From Ornithomonoglobus_A sp045537455 (GTDB taxonomy: Bacteria; Bacillota; Clostridia; UBA1381), in NCBI GenBank assembly GCA_045537455.1, contig JAZSPM010000019.1, positions 1 through 22,621 of the forward strand: DNA of 22,621 bases, in the 5' to 3' direction. The notes beneath the pieces were generated by a model that saw only the letters and a list, made by a program, of their open reading frames with translations, ran no database searches and was not told the DNA's origin. Below are positions 7,909 to 15,800 of the stretch, piece by piece. The translations under genes and the position numbers were made by a program. Numbering within the stretch: the stretch's first letter is position 1; every line of letters starts with the position of its first letter.

Positions 7909-9309
7909 TTATAAATTACTCAGATCATACATTGTAAGATAATCCTTTGTATTTATTACCATTTCCTTAAAAAGCTCTTTTGCTTCATCATACGAACAGG
8001 TTACAAGTGGGTCATTTACAAACGCATTGAAAATTTTATTAAGATTTCTTTGAGCAATGCCTGTACTTACAGTCTCCTGCTCGGCACATATTCTTGAAAC
8101 AAGCGGATAGATTGTTTCAGGGATTTCACCTGCCATAACAGGCGTAACTGAATTTGTCCTGAACACTGCGTTTGTTTCAACAACAGCTCCCAACGGAAGA
8201 TTAGGTATCTGACCGACATTCGGAATATTTACATTTGTAACAAGCTCGCAAAGCCCCAGAATTGCTCTTATTTGATTAACACCTTCTTCTCCTGTGCCTT
8301 TGATTTCAACCTTCATTTCACCGTTTCTGTATTTCTCACTCTTTTCAAGACGGCTGTTCAAATCGTTCTTTCTCCATTCAACAGTTGTAAGACCAAATCC
8401 CCATGACGTTACGGTTTCAGGATCTTTCAGATACCATTTCCCCTCGCAAAATTCTGCAAGATGTCTGTCGCCTGCCGCCGCAATATAGCCGTAACGGTTA
8501 AATAAATCAAATTTCACCCAATTTGCACACTCAAAGGAATTATTCATCCAATTACCGTCGATATTCTTTTCCTGTCTTTTGTTTATATTATTCTTTGCAT
8601 ATTCCGCATAAACAGGAAATAAATCAATATTTTTATATTTTGCACTTGTAAGCCATGTAAAATGGTTAATTGCAACAGGATTTACTTTTATTTCACTTCT
8701 GTCTTCCGCTTTTATACCTTTAACCTCTTCCAACGCAGTCATTAATACCTTTTGTGTTCCAAACACTTCATGACAGCATCCGAAAGCCTTTATCTGCGGA
8801 AATACTCTGTACAAAGCTTTTATGCAGAGCGTCATCGGATTTGTGTAGCTTATAACCCACGCTTCAGGACAGTATTTTTTTACATTTTCGGCAATCTCCT
8901 CATACATCGGAATTGTACGCATGGCTCTTATAATTCCGCCAGGTCCTGATGTATCACCCACCGACTGATATATTCCGTACTTTTCAGGTGCGTGAACATC
9001 CGACTCCATTTCATCAAATGTACCCGGCAAGATTGAGATAATAACAAAATCTGCACCCGTCATTGCTTCCTCTGCTGTTTTTGAAGCATGATAATTCCAT
9101 ACAGATTTTGCATTTTCACAGTCATTGAACTTATTTCCTATAATCTCATTATGCTGTGCCGCCTCATAATCAATATCATATAAATATACATCACCTGATA
9201 TATCATCACACGAAGCAAGGTCACTCATAAGCCCCCAAGCCCAGCCTCTTGAGCCGCCTCCTATATAGGCAATCTTAATATTCTCTGCTTTGTTTCCGTT
9301 ATAATTCAT
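7909..9309 (-). CDS. lplD: GH4 alpha-galacturonidase (CHEV type)
   Basis: NAD- and metal-dependent glycosidase of family GH4 that frees galacturonate from small alpha-galacturonides in the cytoplasm. It has 466 residues from the start chosen here. The NAD-binding loop IAYIGGGSRGWAWG (13-26) is followed by SYTNPMTL (154-161). The metal motif is C179-H180-E181-V182 in GCCHEVFGTQK. CHEV is the published hallmark of alpha-galacturonidases within GH4; other members carry CHSV, CDMP or CNVP. An in-frame ATG at 9387 would add 26 residues. I chose 9309 because GGAGGA (9322-9317) lies 7 bases upstream and the family starts near the Rossmann strand; the longer form would overlap the promoter. It is first in the operon and divergent from an AraC gene. 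Confidence 0.9.
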   Translation of the reverse strand: MNYNGNKAENIKIAYIGGGSRGWAWGLMSDLASCDDISGDVYLYDIDYEAAQHNEIIGNKFNDCENAKSVWNYHASKTAEEAMTGADFVIISILPGTFDEMESDVHAPEKYGIYQSVGDTSGPGGIIRAMRTIPMYEEIAENVKKYCPEAWVISYTNPMTLCIKALYRVFPQIKAFGCCHEVFGTQKVLMTALEEVKGIKAEDRSEIKVNPVAINHFTWLTSAKYKNIDLFPVYAEYAKNNINKRQEKNIDGNWMNNSFECANWVKFDLFNRYGYIAAAGDRHLAEFCEGKWYLKDPETVTSWGFGLTTVEWRKNDLNSRLEKSEKYRNGEMKVEIKGTGEEGVNQIRAILGLCELVTNVNIPNVGQIPNLPLGAVVETNAVFRTNSVTPVMAGEIPETIYPLVSRICAEQETVSTGIAQRNLNKIFNAFVNDPLVTCSYDEAKELFKEMVINTKDYLTMYDLSNL

Positions 9310-9343
9310 TTTTAAGTCCTCCATCCAGGTTATTATAGTATAA

Positions 9344-9372
9344 ATTTTATCACAAATACCTTTGATTTTCAA
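9344..9372 (-). promoter_or_regulatory. Promoter of the galacturonide/uronate operon
   Basis: On the minus strand TTGAAA (9372-9367), a 17-bp spacer and TAAAAT (9349-9344) precede the GH4 start at 9309. A second TATAAT-like box lies at 9337-9332. The -35 is only 8 bp from the -35 of the divergent araC gene. Confidence 0.65.
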
Positions 9373-9380
9373 CAAAAATA

Positions 9381-9409
9381 TTGACAATATATCATTTTTA
9401 TAGTATTAT
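9381..9409 (+). promoter_or_regulatory. Promoter of the divergent araC gene
   Basis: TTGACA (9381-9386), 17-bp spacer, TATTAT (9404-9409), then AAAGGAG (9426-9432) and the ATG at 9441. Confidence 0.75.
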
Positions 9410-9440
9410 ATTGATATATAAAACCAAAGGAGTATGTGTT

Positions 9441-10265
9441 ATGGATTTGACATTTTATAACTCAATGCAGGAAGTCTTCTCAACGCACCGTTTGTCAAAA
9501 ACTGCCGAAGGAGTAAAGGATTTTGACGGCTACCATGACTACAGCAAGTATCTGCATTATCATAATTTCCATGAATTATATTTTCTTCTTGACGGAAACA
9601 GAAGCTATATAATTGAAGACGAACTGATAAGTGTAAATAAATATGACTGTATAATAGTAAAAAAAGATACCCTACACAAAACATTTGGCGGAAACGGCTT
9701 TGACCGTTTTCTTATATATTTTAAGGACGAATATTACGAACGCTATATCACTCCTGAATTTACAAAATATATAAATAAAATTTTTACGTGCAAAAAAATA
9801 AACCTTACCCCGGGCGATTTTTATCAGATAAAGCTACTTTTAAAACAGCTTACAACACAAACAGATACCAAGCAGTGTATTACTTTTTTAAACATAATAT
9901 CTATTCTTATAGACAATATTGACAACATTCCACAGCCGACAAATGACCTTATTTCAGATATTTCAGAATATGTCAATATCCATTTTAAAGAGCTGTCAGC
10001 ATTAGAACAAATTGCTGACGAATTTTTAATTTCAAAAGAGCATCTGTGCAGAATCTTTAAAAACAAATTCGGAATAAGTATTATTACCTATTTAAATACC
10101 GTAAAAATAAAATATTCATGTCAGCTGTTAACATCAACCGACATGAATATTACAGATATTTCTATTGAATGCGGTTTTAATACCGCAAATTATTTTTGCA
10201 GAATTTTTAAACGCATTATCGGATGTACGCCAAAGGAATACAAAAGAAACGCCACTATACTGTAA
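9441..10265 (+). CDS. AraC-family regulator of the uronate operon
   Basis: A 274-residue transcription factor. The N-terminal cupin domain (about 35-100) carries HYHNFHELYFLLDG (H40, H41, H44) and probably binds a sugar or uronate. A helical linker at about 120-160 leads to the C-terminal double helix-turn-helix (about 172-272), with ALEQIADEFLISKEHLCRIFK and ITDISIECGFNTANYFCRIFKR as its two HTH units. The ATG at 9441 has AAAGGAG at an 8-base spacing. An upstream TTG at 9381 is in frame but is the -35 box itself, so it was not used. Divergence from the GH4 gene with closely packed promoters suggests it controls that operon and perhaps itself. The stop at 10263-10265 abuts the stop of the convergent deacetylase with no gap. 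Confidence 0.88.
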   Translation: MDLTFYNSMQEVFSTHRLSKTAEGVKDFDGYHDYSKYLHYHNFHELYFLLDGNRSYIIEDELISVNKYDCIIVKKDTLHKTFGGNGFDRFLIYFKDEYYERYITPEFTKYINKIFTCKKINLTPGDFYQIKLLLKQLTTQTDTKQCITFLNIISILIDNIDNIPQPTNDLISDISEYVNIHFKELSALEQIADEFLISKEHLCRIFKNKFGISIITYLNTVKIKYSCQLLTSTDMNITDISIECGFNTANYFCRIFKRIIGCTPKEYKRNATIL

Positions 10266-11018
10266 TTATTGTTGTATCTGCATTCCTGTGTGGTCTACAA
10301 TAAAATTCTCTGTATAAAGCATATCCGATACAGTAGAAAAATTATACGTTTTTGAAAGCTTTTCAAGAATTTGCGGCAAAACCTCGGCAGTATGCTCTGT
10401 TCCGTTATGCAAAAGTATTATATCTCCCGATTTCGTGATTGATGTGGCACGCTTTATTATTCCCGCCGCATCAGCATCTCCGTAATCTATACCGTCAACT
10501 GACCATTGAATACATGGTGTTCCGCGTTCTTCGCAAACCCTGACCACTGTATCATTATATCCTCCCGACGGTGCTCTTACCAACATCGGTTTTTTACCTG
10601 TTACACTTTCAATTACCGCATCACATTTATTCATGTCATTTATAAGCTCCTCACCACTAAGCTTTGTATAATCACTGTGATTATATGAATGATTTCCTAT
10701 TTCGTGTCCCCTGTCACTTATTTTTCTGAGACTTGCAGGATACTTTTCTCCCCAGTCTCCTACAACAAAAAAAGTAGCTTTGCAGTTATATGCATCAAGC
10801 GTATCAAGTATTGAATCTATATCACTGTCATTCCATGCGCAGTCGAATGTTACTGCTATTTTGCTGTCTGTTCTGTCAACGCAGTAAATTGGAATTTCTC
10901 TGCCGTTCACATTGAATACCGATACTGTTCGGGAAGCATACATACTTATCACAGGTATGGCAATCATTAATACAAGTACAACAATCAAGTGTTTTGCTTT
11001 AATTACAAAAAAATTCAT
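10266..11018 (-). CDS. Polysaccharide deacetylase, PdaB-like
   Basis: A 250-residue NodB-domain carbohydrate esterase (CE4) anchored by one N-terminal membrane segment (about 8-27), so the enzyme faces outside the membrane. TFDCAW (57-62) contains the base D59; the C-A-W form instead of D-D-G is typical of the sporulation-type PdaB/YlxY group. The metal histidines are H110 and H114 in GNHSYNH, followed by RAPSGGYND (148-156), WSVDGIDYG, and LLHNGTEHT near the C-terminus. The likely substrate is peptidoglycan or a related glycan, possibly in spore formation. The start at 11018 uses AAAGGGG about 8 bases away; that site is part of a tandem GGGACACTAAAA repeat. No sigma-A promoter is obvious just upstream, so a sporulation sigma factor is possible. 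Confidence 0.82.
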   Translation of the reverse strand: MNFFVIKAKHLIVVLVLMIAIPVISMYASRTVSVFNVNGREIPIYCVDRTDSKIAVTFDCAWNDSDIDSILDTLDAYNCKATFFVVGDWGEKYPASLRKISDRGHEIGNHSYNHSDYTKLSGEELINDMNKCDAVIESVTGKKPMLVRAPSGGYNDTVVRVCEERGTPCIQWSVDGIDYGDADAAGIIKRATSITKSGDIILLHNGTEHTAEVLPQILEKLSKTYNFSTVSDMLYTENFIVDHTGMQIQQ

Positions 11019-11046
11019 TTTAGTGTCCCCTTTATTTTAGTGTCCC
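11017..11046. repeat. Tandem 13-bp repeat at the deacetylase start
   Basis: ATTTTAGTGTCCC occurs at 11017-11029 and 11034-11046, with a 17-bp period. On the minus strand the repeat supplies the GGGG ribosome-binding site of the deacetylase and reaches its ATG. Twelve bases recur inverted at 11770-11781, on the other side of the transposase-like gene. GGGGACA/TGTCCCC cores are common next to RAYT genes in Clostridia (from memory), so these may be REP-type relics. Confidence 0.7.
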
Positions 11047-11062
11047 ATATTTAATATACAAA

Positions 11063-11089
11063 AAATACAGGAGGAATACTCCTGTATTT
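11063..11089. terminator. Hairpin terminator after the RAYT-like gene
   Basis: An 11-bp perfect stem (11063-11073 with 11079-11089, core ACAGGAG/CTCCTGT) with a 5-base GAATA loop. Leftward transcripts leave the stem into a run of U, as in an intrinsic terminator. It lies 32 bp after the stop of the transposase-like gene and should separate it from the deacetylase. Confidence 0.8.
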
Positions 11090-11120
11090 ATTATATGAGA
11101 CTGATTTTTATTTTAGAACA

Positions 11121-11708
11121 CTACAGCAACCATGACGGCAAAGATTTTTTAGGCAAAGGCTTTGGTGACTCTTCCTGCACTTTCTTTTCAGGCTCTTTTA
11201 CTTTAATTGCAGAAGCCTTTGCCGTTCTTTTAGGAGCCGGGGTTAATACAGTTCTTCTCATTTGTTTTCTTCCCATTGCCGAAGCATAAAACGGAATCAT
11301 TTCATATTCTGCACTTTCGTTATCTGTCACTCTTGCATCTTCTCCTGTTATATGAGTAACATCCTGAACAATGCTCACGCTGTTTAAAAGCTCTTTTTGA
11401 GAGTTTATCGGCTCACTTTTAAATCTGCCGTCAAACAGTCTGCCTTCTATATCATATTTTTTATTATAATATCTTGCATAGCTTATTATCACTGTTCTGA
11501 GGTTAGCCGCTATGCCCTCTTCACTTTCTTTCAGGCACATAAAAACGTAATTCTTTATCATTCCGATTCCAAGAATTTCTGCGGAAGAATTATCCAGCCT
11601 TAATAAAAATTCATCATAGTCGTCATCATCACGAAATATATCTGTGTTTCCCTTTAATATTATGTTGTACATTCCTGTTTTGCTTTTTTCTCTTGCTTTT
11701 CGCGGCAT
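11121..11708 (-). CDS. REP-associated Y1 transposase homologue, catalytically degenerate
   Basis: A 195-residue protein whose N-terminus (MPRKAREKSKTGMYNIILKG) and RLFDGRFKSEP (90-100) mark it as a member of the IS200-like/RAYT Y1 transposase family. Active members carry a His-hydrophobic-His metal motif in a PNHVHLL context. Here the aligned residues are N53-Y54-V55-F56, so both histidines are gone. The region where the family has the catalytic tyrosine (usual RYIHQNP) reads SIVQDVT (112-118), so that residue also seems lost. A Pro/Lys/Glu-rich tail (about 150-195) follows. The frame is nonetheless open over the full length, with GGGAGA 6 bases before the ATG at 11708, an extended -10 promoter and a terminator. 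An ATG at 11741 would add 11 residues without a good SD. The gene looks retained for a non-transposase role such as nucleic-acid binding, which is inference. Confidence 0.75.
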   Translation of the reverse strand: MPRKAREKSKTGMYNIILKGNTDIFRDDDDYDEFLLRLDNSSAEILGIGMIKNYVFMCLKESEEGIAANLRTVIISYARYYNKKYDIEGRLFDGRFKSEPINSQKELLNSVSIVQDVTHITGEDARVTDNESAEYEMIPFYASAMGRKQMRRTVLTPAPKRTAKASAIKVKEPEKKVQEESPKPLPKKSLPSWLL

Positions 11709-11749
11709 TTTAATTCTCCCTTCGTATTCATTATATATCACCTTTTTAC

Positions 11750-11781
11750 ATTATACCACAAAAACCGCAGGGACACTAAAA
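11750..11781 (-). promoter_or_regulatory. Promoter of the RAYT-like gene with overlapping repeat
   Basis: On the minus strand TGG-TATAAT forms an extended -10 (TATAAT 11755-11750). No consensus -35 is present; the expected position is covered by TTTTAGTGTCCC, the inverted copy (11770-11781) of the repeats at 11017-11046. Confidence 0.55.
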
Positions 11782-11789
11782 CATTTTGA

Positions 11790-11818
11790 TTACATTTTCA
11801 ATACATTTGTGTTATAAA
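11790..11818 (+). promoter_or_regulatory. Candidate promoter of the Ca2+-ATPase gene
   Basis: An extended -10, TGT-TATAAA (TATAAA at 11813-11818), has a weak TTACAT (11790-11795) 17 bp upstream. TTGATT at 11786-11791 is closer to consensus but too far away. Confidence 0.4.
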
Positions 11819-11881
11819 ATCATTTTTGTTAATACAAATAATTAAGACAAACTTAAATTTATGGAAGGAATGATTATAAAC

Positions 11882-14434
11882 ATGAGAAACTTTTACACAC
11901 TTTCAATACAGGAAGCAGAAAAAGAAGCTATGACAGACATAAAAAACGGACTTTCAGAAAAAGAAGCCGAAAAAAGACTTTTAAAAAACGGCAAAAATAT
12001 ACTCATCGAAAAAAAGCGTCATTCGTTAATTATGCGTTTTTTTATGCAGTTCAACGATTTTATGATAATTTTACTTCTTATCGCCGCCGCTGTTTCATAT
12101 TTTACTTCACTGCTTGAAGGCTCAGGTGATTTGGTTGAACCTGTTATAATTCTTGCCATTGTAATACTTAATGCATTGCTCGGCATAATACAGGAAAGCC
12201 GTGCTGAAAAGAGTCTTGAAGCCTTAAAAAAGCTTTCAACACCTCATTCAACAGTCATAAGAAACGGCAAAAAAATCAATATATCAAGCGCAGATTTATG
12301 CTTTGGAGATATAATCAGCTTTTCATCAGGAGACGTTATAAGTGCCGATTGCCGTCTTATTTCATCAAATAATCTGATTATTGATGAATCTTCTCTCACA
12401 GGCGAATCATCACCTGTGGAAAAGGACAGTAATACAGTTTTCCCAGAAGCCACTCCGCTTGGCGACAGACAAAATACGGTTTTTTCATCAACATCAGTTT
12501 TAAGCGGAAAGGGTATGGGAATCGTTGTAAAAACAGGTATGAATACAGAAGTCGGAGAAATTGCTTCAATGCTCCTTACCGACGAAGCCCCAAAAACTCC
12601 TTTACAGATAAAGCTTGCTGATACAGGCAAAAACCTCGGAATTGCGGCACTTGTCATATGCCTTGTCGTATTTTTGATAGGCTTATTCCGTCATCTAAAC
12701 CCTCTTGATATGTTCATGACCTCGGTTTCTCTTGCCGTAGCCGCTATCCCTGAGGGTTTACCTGCCATAGTTACAATAATGCTTGCTATAGGCGTAATGA
12801 AAATGTCAAAAGAAAACGCTATAGTCCGAAAGCTTCCATCAGTTGAAACACTTGGCGGAGCAACCGTTATATGCTCGGATAAAACAGGAACCTTAACGCA
12901 AAACAAAATGAAGGTTACAGAGTTATATTCTAAAGATTATCTTACCACTCTGCGTTTTGGGGCACTTTGCTGCAGCGAAAACCCCAACCCTACAGATACC
13001 GCTGTTTTAAAGAAAGCAGAGGACGAAAATATTGATTTAAAAACACTTTTTGAAAAGTATGAGCTTATCGAGGAAATCCCGTTTTCTTCTCAGCGTAAAC
13101 GCTTGAGTGTCCTCCGCAAATCATCAAAGGGACGATGGATAATCATTAAAGGTGCTGTAGAATACATACTTCCGCTTTGCACAAGAATAAAAACAGCCTC
13201 TGGAGTCAGTGCTATTTCAAGCTCAGACAAATCAAAAATCATAAAAGAAAACAAAAAAATGACCGACAATGCCTTACGTGTAATTGCGGTTGCATACACC
13301 GATAACGCCCCTGATAAAATAAAAGAAGAAAATCTTATATTTGCCGGGCTTTTGGGTATTGAAGACCCACCACGTCCCGAAGCCGCCAATTCGGTTGCAG
13401 TTTGTAAATCGGCCGGAATTATTCCTGTCATGATTACAGGAGACCATGCAGGAACTGCTGTTTCAATAGCCAAAAAAATTGGTATACTTACCGACGAAAA
13501 GGTTATGACAGGAGCTGAAATTGATTTACTCTCTGACGTTGGGCTTGCAGATGTTATTGAGCAGTACCGTGTTTTTGCAAGAGTAACTCCCACACACAAG
13601 GTAAGAATTGTAAAGGCATGGCAGTCAAAGGGATTTGTAGTTGCCATGACGGGCGACGGCGTAAACGATGCTCCTGCACTTTCTTGTGCGGATATCGGCT
13701 GCAGTATGGGAAAAAGCGGAACGGAGGTTGCAAAAAATGCTTCTGATATAATTCTCACAGACGACAATTTTGCAACAATCGTAAGTGCAGTTAAGGTCGG
13801 CAGAGGTATTTTTGATAATATAAAAAAATCAGTGAAATTCCTTTTATCGAGCAACATTGGAGAAATTCTGACCGTTTTTTGCGGAATAATATTATCAGGC
13901 ACTTCACCTCTTTCGGCAATAGAATTATTATGGGTAAACCTCGTTACTGATTCCTTACCGGCTATAGCATTAGGTCTTGACCCAAATGACGGAAACATAA
14001 TGCAAAAACCACCGAAGGCAAATGCGAAAAAGCTTTTTAGCGGTGGTTTATGGGGCGATATTGTTTTTGAGGGTATGATGATAGGCTCTCTTGCTCTTCT
14101 TGCATTCTCTATCGGAAAAAATATTTTTAATGATATTATAATCGGTCAGACTATGGCTTTTGCCGTACTTTCGATATCACAGCTTGTTCATGCATTTAAT
14201 ATGCGAAGTGAGGAATCTGTGATAAAATCAGGATTATTTAAGAATAAATATCTTGTTTTATCGTTTATAGCAGGGCTTATTCTTGAAGTAAGCGTCATAA
14301 GCATCGCACCCATAGCAAGCATTTTCGGTGTGGTTCAGCTTAGTGTATTACAGTGGACAATAACTGCCGGACTTTCCGCCTTACCGTTGATAATAGTGGA
14401 ACTCCAAAAGGCTGCAAAAAAACTGACGCATTAA
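11882..14434 (+). CDS. P-type Ca2+-transporting ATPase (type IIA)
   Basis: ATP-driven cation pump of the SERCA/PMCA-like group that probably exports Ca2+. It is 850 residues from this start; numbers below use it. TGESSPV (about 173-179) is the actuator motif, PEGLP (290-294) the M4 ion-binding turn, DKTGTLT (D333 is phosphorylated) the P-domain, and TGDGVNDAP (590-598) the hinge. In M5 SNIGE (N658, E661) and in M6 WVNLVTDSLPA (N686, D690) match the ligand pattern of bacterial Ca2+-ATPases rather than Na+/K+ or H+ pumps. An in-frame ATG at 11861 would add seven residues but has no SD; GGAAGGA lies 12 bases before 11882, and the family starts with the YTLS segment. It is monocistronic, ends in a bidirectional terminator and converges on the luxS operon. 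Confidence 0.9.
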   Translation: MRNFYTLSIQEAEKEAMTDIKNGLSEKEAEKRLLKNGKNILIEKKRHSLIMRFFMQFNDFMIILLLIAAAVSYFTSLLEGSGDLVEPVIILAIVILNALLGIIQESRAEKSLEALKKLSTPHSTVIRNGKKINISSADLCFGDIISFSSGDVISADCRLISSNNLIIDESSLTGESSPVEKDSNTVFPEATPLGDRQNTVFSSTSVLSGKGMGIVVKTGMNTEVGEIASMLLTDEAPKTPLQIKLADTGKNLGIAALVICLVVFLIGLFRHLNPLDMFMTSVSLAVAAIPEGLPAIVTIMLAIGVMKMSKENAIVRKLPSVETLGGATVICSDKTGTLTQNKMKVTELYSKDYLTTLRFGALCCSENPNPTDTAVLKKAEDENIDLKTLFEKYELIEEIPFSSQRKRLSVLRKSSKGRWIIIKGAVEYILPLCTRIKTASGVSAISSSDKSKIIKENKKMTDNALRVIAVAYTDNAPDKIKEENLIFAGLLGIEDPPRPEAANSVAVCKSAGIIPVMITGDHAGTAVSIAKKIGILTDEKVMTGAEIDLLSDVGLADVIEQYRVFARVTPTHKVRIVKAWQSKGFVVAMTGDGVNDAPALSCADIGCSMGKSGTEVAKNASDIILTDDNFATIVSAVKVGRGIFDNIKKSVKFLLSSNIGEILTVFCGIILSGTSPLSAIELLWVNLVTDSLPAIALGLDPNDGNIMQKPPKANAKKLFSGGLWGDIVFEGMMIGSLALLAFSIGKNIFNDIIIGQTMAFAVLSISQLVHAFNMRSEESVIKSGLFKNKYLVLSFIAGLILEVSVISIAPIASIFGVVQLSVLQWTITAGLSALPLIIVELQKAAKKLTH

Positions 14435-14447
14435 TGCGTCAGTTTTT
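14418..14447. terminator. Bidirectional terminator between convergent genes
   Basis: A 13-bp perfect stem (14418-14430 with 14435-14447; GACGCA/TGCGTC core) has a TTAA loop, A5 on one side and T5 on the other. It contains the ATPase stop codon and touches the stop of the convergent DMT gene (14446-14448). Confidence 0.93.
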
Positions 14448-15300
14448 ATAAATTCAATAAAACTACAGCTGATACTCCAAGCAGCATACCAAATTTCTGT
14501 TGTATTGAAAGCTTCTCTTTATAAACGAAAATTGAAACTAATGCCGTTGTTACAATACCTCCTGCGGAAATCACAGGGAACATCACAGATGCAGGCATTC
14601 TTGTTGATAAAACAAGAACAAGAAGGTTTACAAGTCCGTTTGCAAGTCCACATACGGTATACAATACAAATCCTTTTTTCAGACTATGTACGATTATTTT
14701 CCTCTCAGTGAGTAATGCACATAATATCATAATAGCTATCGTAATCACAAGAGCTATAATCATAAACTCACTTTTATAAAGTCCGTTACATTTTATCTGC
14801 TGTATTTTCTGAACTGTTGAACACGCACCGTTCCCTATGAAGGAAAGCAACACATATATTCCCCATTTAAGAGTTATTTTCTTCTCTTCCTTTTTATTTT
14901 CAAAATTAATAAGCAAAAGCGAAGCAAGAAGCAATATAATTCCTATAATCAGCGAAAGACCTGCTTGCTCATTTAATACAAGCAATCCGTAAAACGTAGG
15001 GACTATCAGCGAATACTGCCCCACAAGAGACGTAAGTGACAATGGTCCTGTTTTTACTGCAAAAAGCGAAAATATACTCGCCACGCTGTATGAAAGTGCA
15101 AATGCTATTGAATACAGCGTAACTTTGGATGACATCTCAAATGTTCCGCCCGATACTACAATAAAAACAATCAACGCTGCTAACACACTCGCCGCAGAAA
15201 AGCTGAATACTCCACCCATGACTTTTGTATTATACGCTTTTTTTGATATGTGCTGTGCACTTATACAAAGTACAATGATTAATAAAAATATTGAATTCAT
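14446..15300 (-). CDS. EamA/DMT-family transporter, third gene of the pfs-luxS operon
   Basis: A 284-residue membrane protein with about ten hydrophobic segments in two EamA halves, split by a charged loop (NKKEEKK, about 135-141). Features such as GPLSLTSLVGQYSLIVPTFYG in the first half and MPASVMFPVISAGGIVTTAL in the second fit the family. It starts 35 bp after luxS with GAGGTAA before the ATG and no terminator between, so it should share the pfs-luxS transcript. That context raises transport of an activated-methyl-cycle compound (adenine, homocysteine, DPD/AI-2 or a methionine precursor), but the sequence does not show the substrate. It shows only general family resemblance to the DMT protein at 6945-7877. 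Confidence 0.8.
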   Translation of the reverse strand: MNSIFLLIIVLCISAQHISKKAYNTKVMGGVFSFSAASVLAALIVFIVVSGGTFEMSSKVTLYSIAFALSYSVASIFSLFAVKTGPLSLTSLVGQYSLIVPTFYGLLVLNEQAGLSLIIGIILLLASLLLINFENKKEEKKITLKWGIYVLLSFIGNGACSTVQKIQQIKCNGLYKSEFMIIALVITIAIMILCALLTERKIIVHSLKKGFVLYTVCGLANGLVNLLVLVLSTRMPASVMFPVISAGGIVTTALVSIFVYKEKLSIQQKFGMLLGVSAVVLLNL

Positions 15301-15335
15301 TTTACTTTACCTCAAATGCCGCAATTCCCCTGATA

Positions 15336-15800
15336 TTATTTTACATCTTCATATGTTATCACAGTGTTAATTTCGTTTAATACACTAAGATACGGTCCGC
15401 AAATCTTTTTTGCACAGTTTAAATCAAGATTGATATAATTGCCGCATTCCTTTTTCGACGCTCCGAAAACATCACCGTTATACGCCATAACCTTTTCAAG
15501 GCTTTCTTTTAAAATTTCAAGCACCTTTACAGGCTCAATATTATCTCTTACTATCAGATAAAATCCTGTCTGACAGCCCATCGGGCCGAAATATATCACA
15601 GAATCTGTGATTTGAGAATTTCTAAAAAACGTAGCAAGCATATGCTCTGTAGTATGAATGGCACTGTTATCAAGAATTATTCCAGTATTCGGTCTGCAAA
15701 ATCTTAAATCATATGTAATGCAGTCCCCGTCAACACGTGATATGTATATTCCTTCTGTTAAAACCGTATGGTCAACCAGAAAGCTTTTTATGGTATTCAT
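15336..15800 (-). CDS. luxS: S-ribosylhomocysteine lyase (AI-2 synthesis)
   Basis: Cleaves S-ribosylhomocysteine to homocysteine and DPD, the precursor of autoinducer-2. It is 154 residues, the normal LuxS size. Zinc ligands are H49 and H53 in HTTEH and C119 in KECGNY; the catalytic cysteine is C76 in FGPMGCQTGFY and the general base E52. The start at 15800 has GGAGGG 6 bases upstream and overlaps the pfs stop as ATGA, so translation is coupled. A longer in-frame reading from 15947 runs over the pfs gene and was rejected. It uses the product of the upstream MTAN directly. Confidence 0.95.
   Translation of the reverse strand: MNTIKSFLVDHTVLTEGIYISRVDGDCITYDLRFCRPNTGIILDNSAIHTTEHMLATFFRNSQITDSVIYFGPMGCQTGFYLIVRDNIEPVKVLEILKESLEKVMAYNGDVFGASKKECGNYINLDLNCAKKICGPYLSVLNEINTVITYEDVK

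Noticed and set aside
10260..10270. Missing terminator between the abutting araC and deacetylase stops
   Set aside because: Directly adjacent convergent stops are unusual but can be explained by read-through or overlapping 3' ends; nothing else supports a special function.
11035..11781. Complete IS element with terminal inverted repeats
   Set aside because: IS200-type elements lack terminal inverted repeats, no target-site duplication is visible, and the third repeat copy lies outside the supposed end. Kept only as repeats.
13090..13998. 302-residue open frame on the minus strand inside the Ca2+-ATPase gene
   Set aside because: It lies wholly opposite well-conserved ATPase motifs, has no recognisable domain, and reflects codon bias of the real gene. 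The other long antisense frames in the window were rejected for the same reason.
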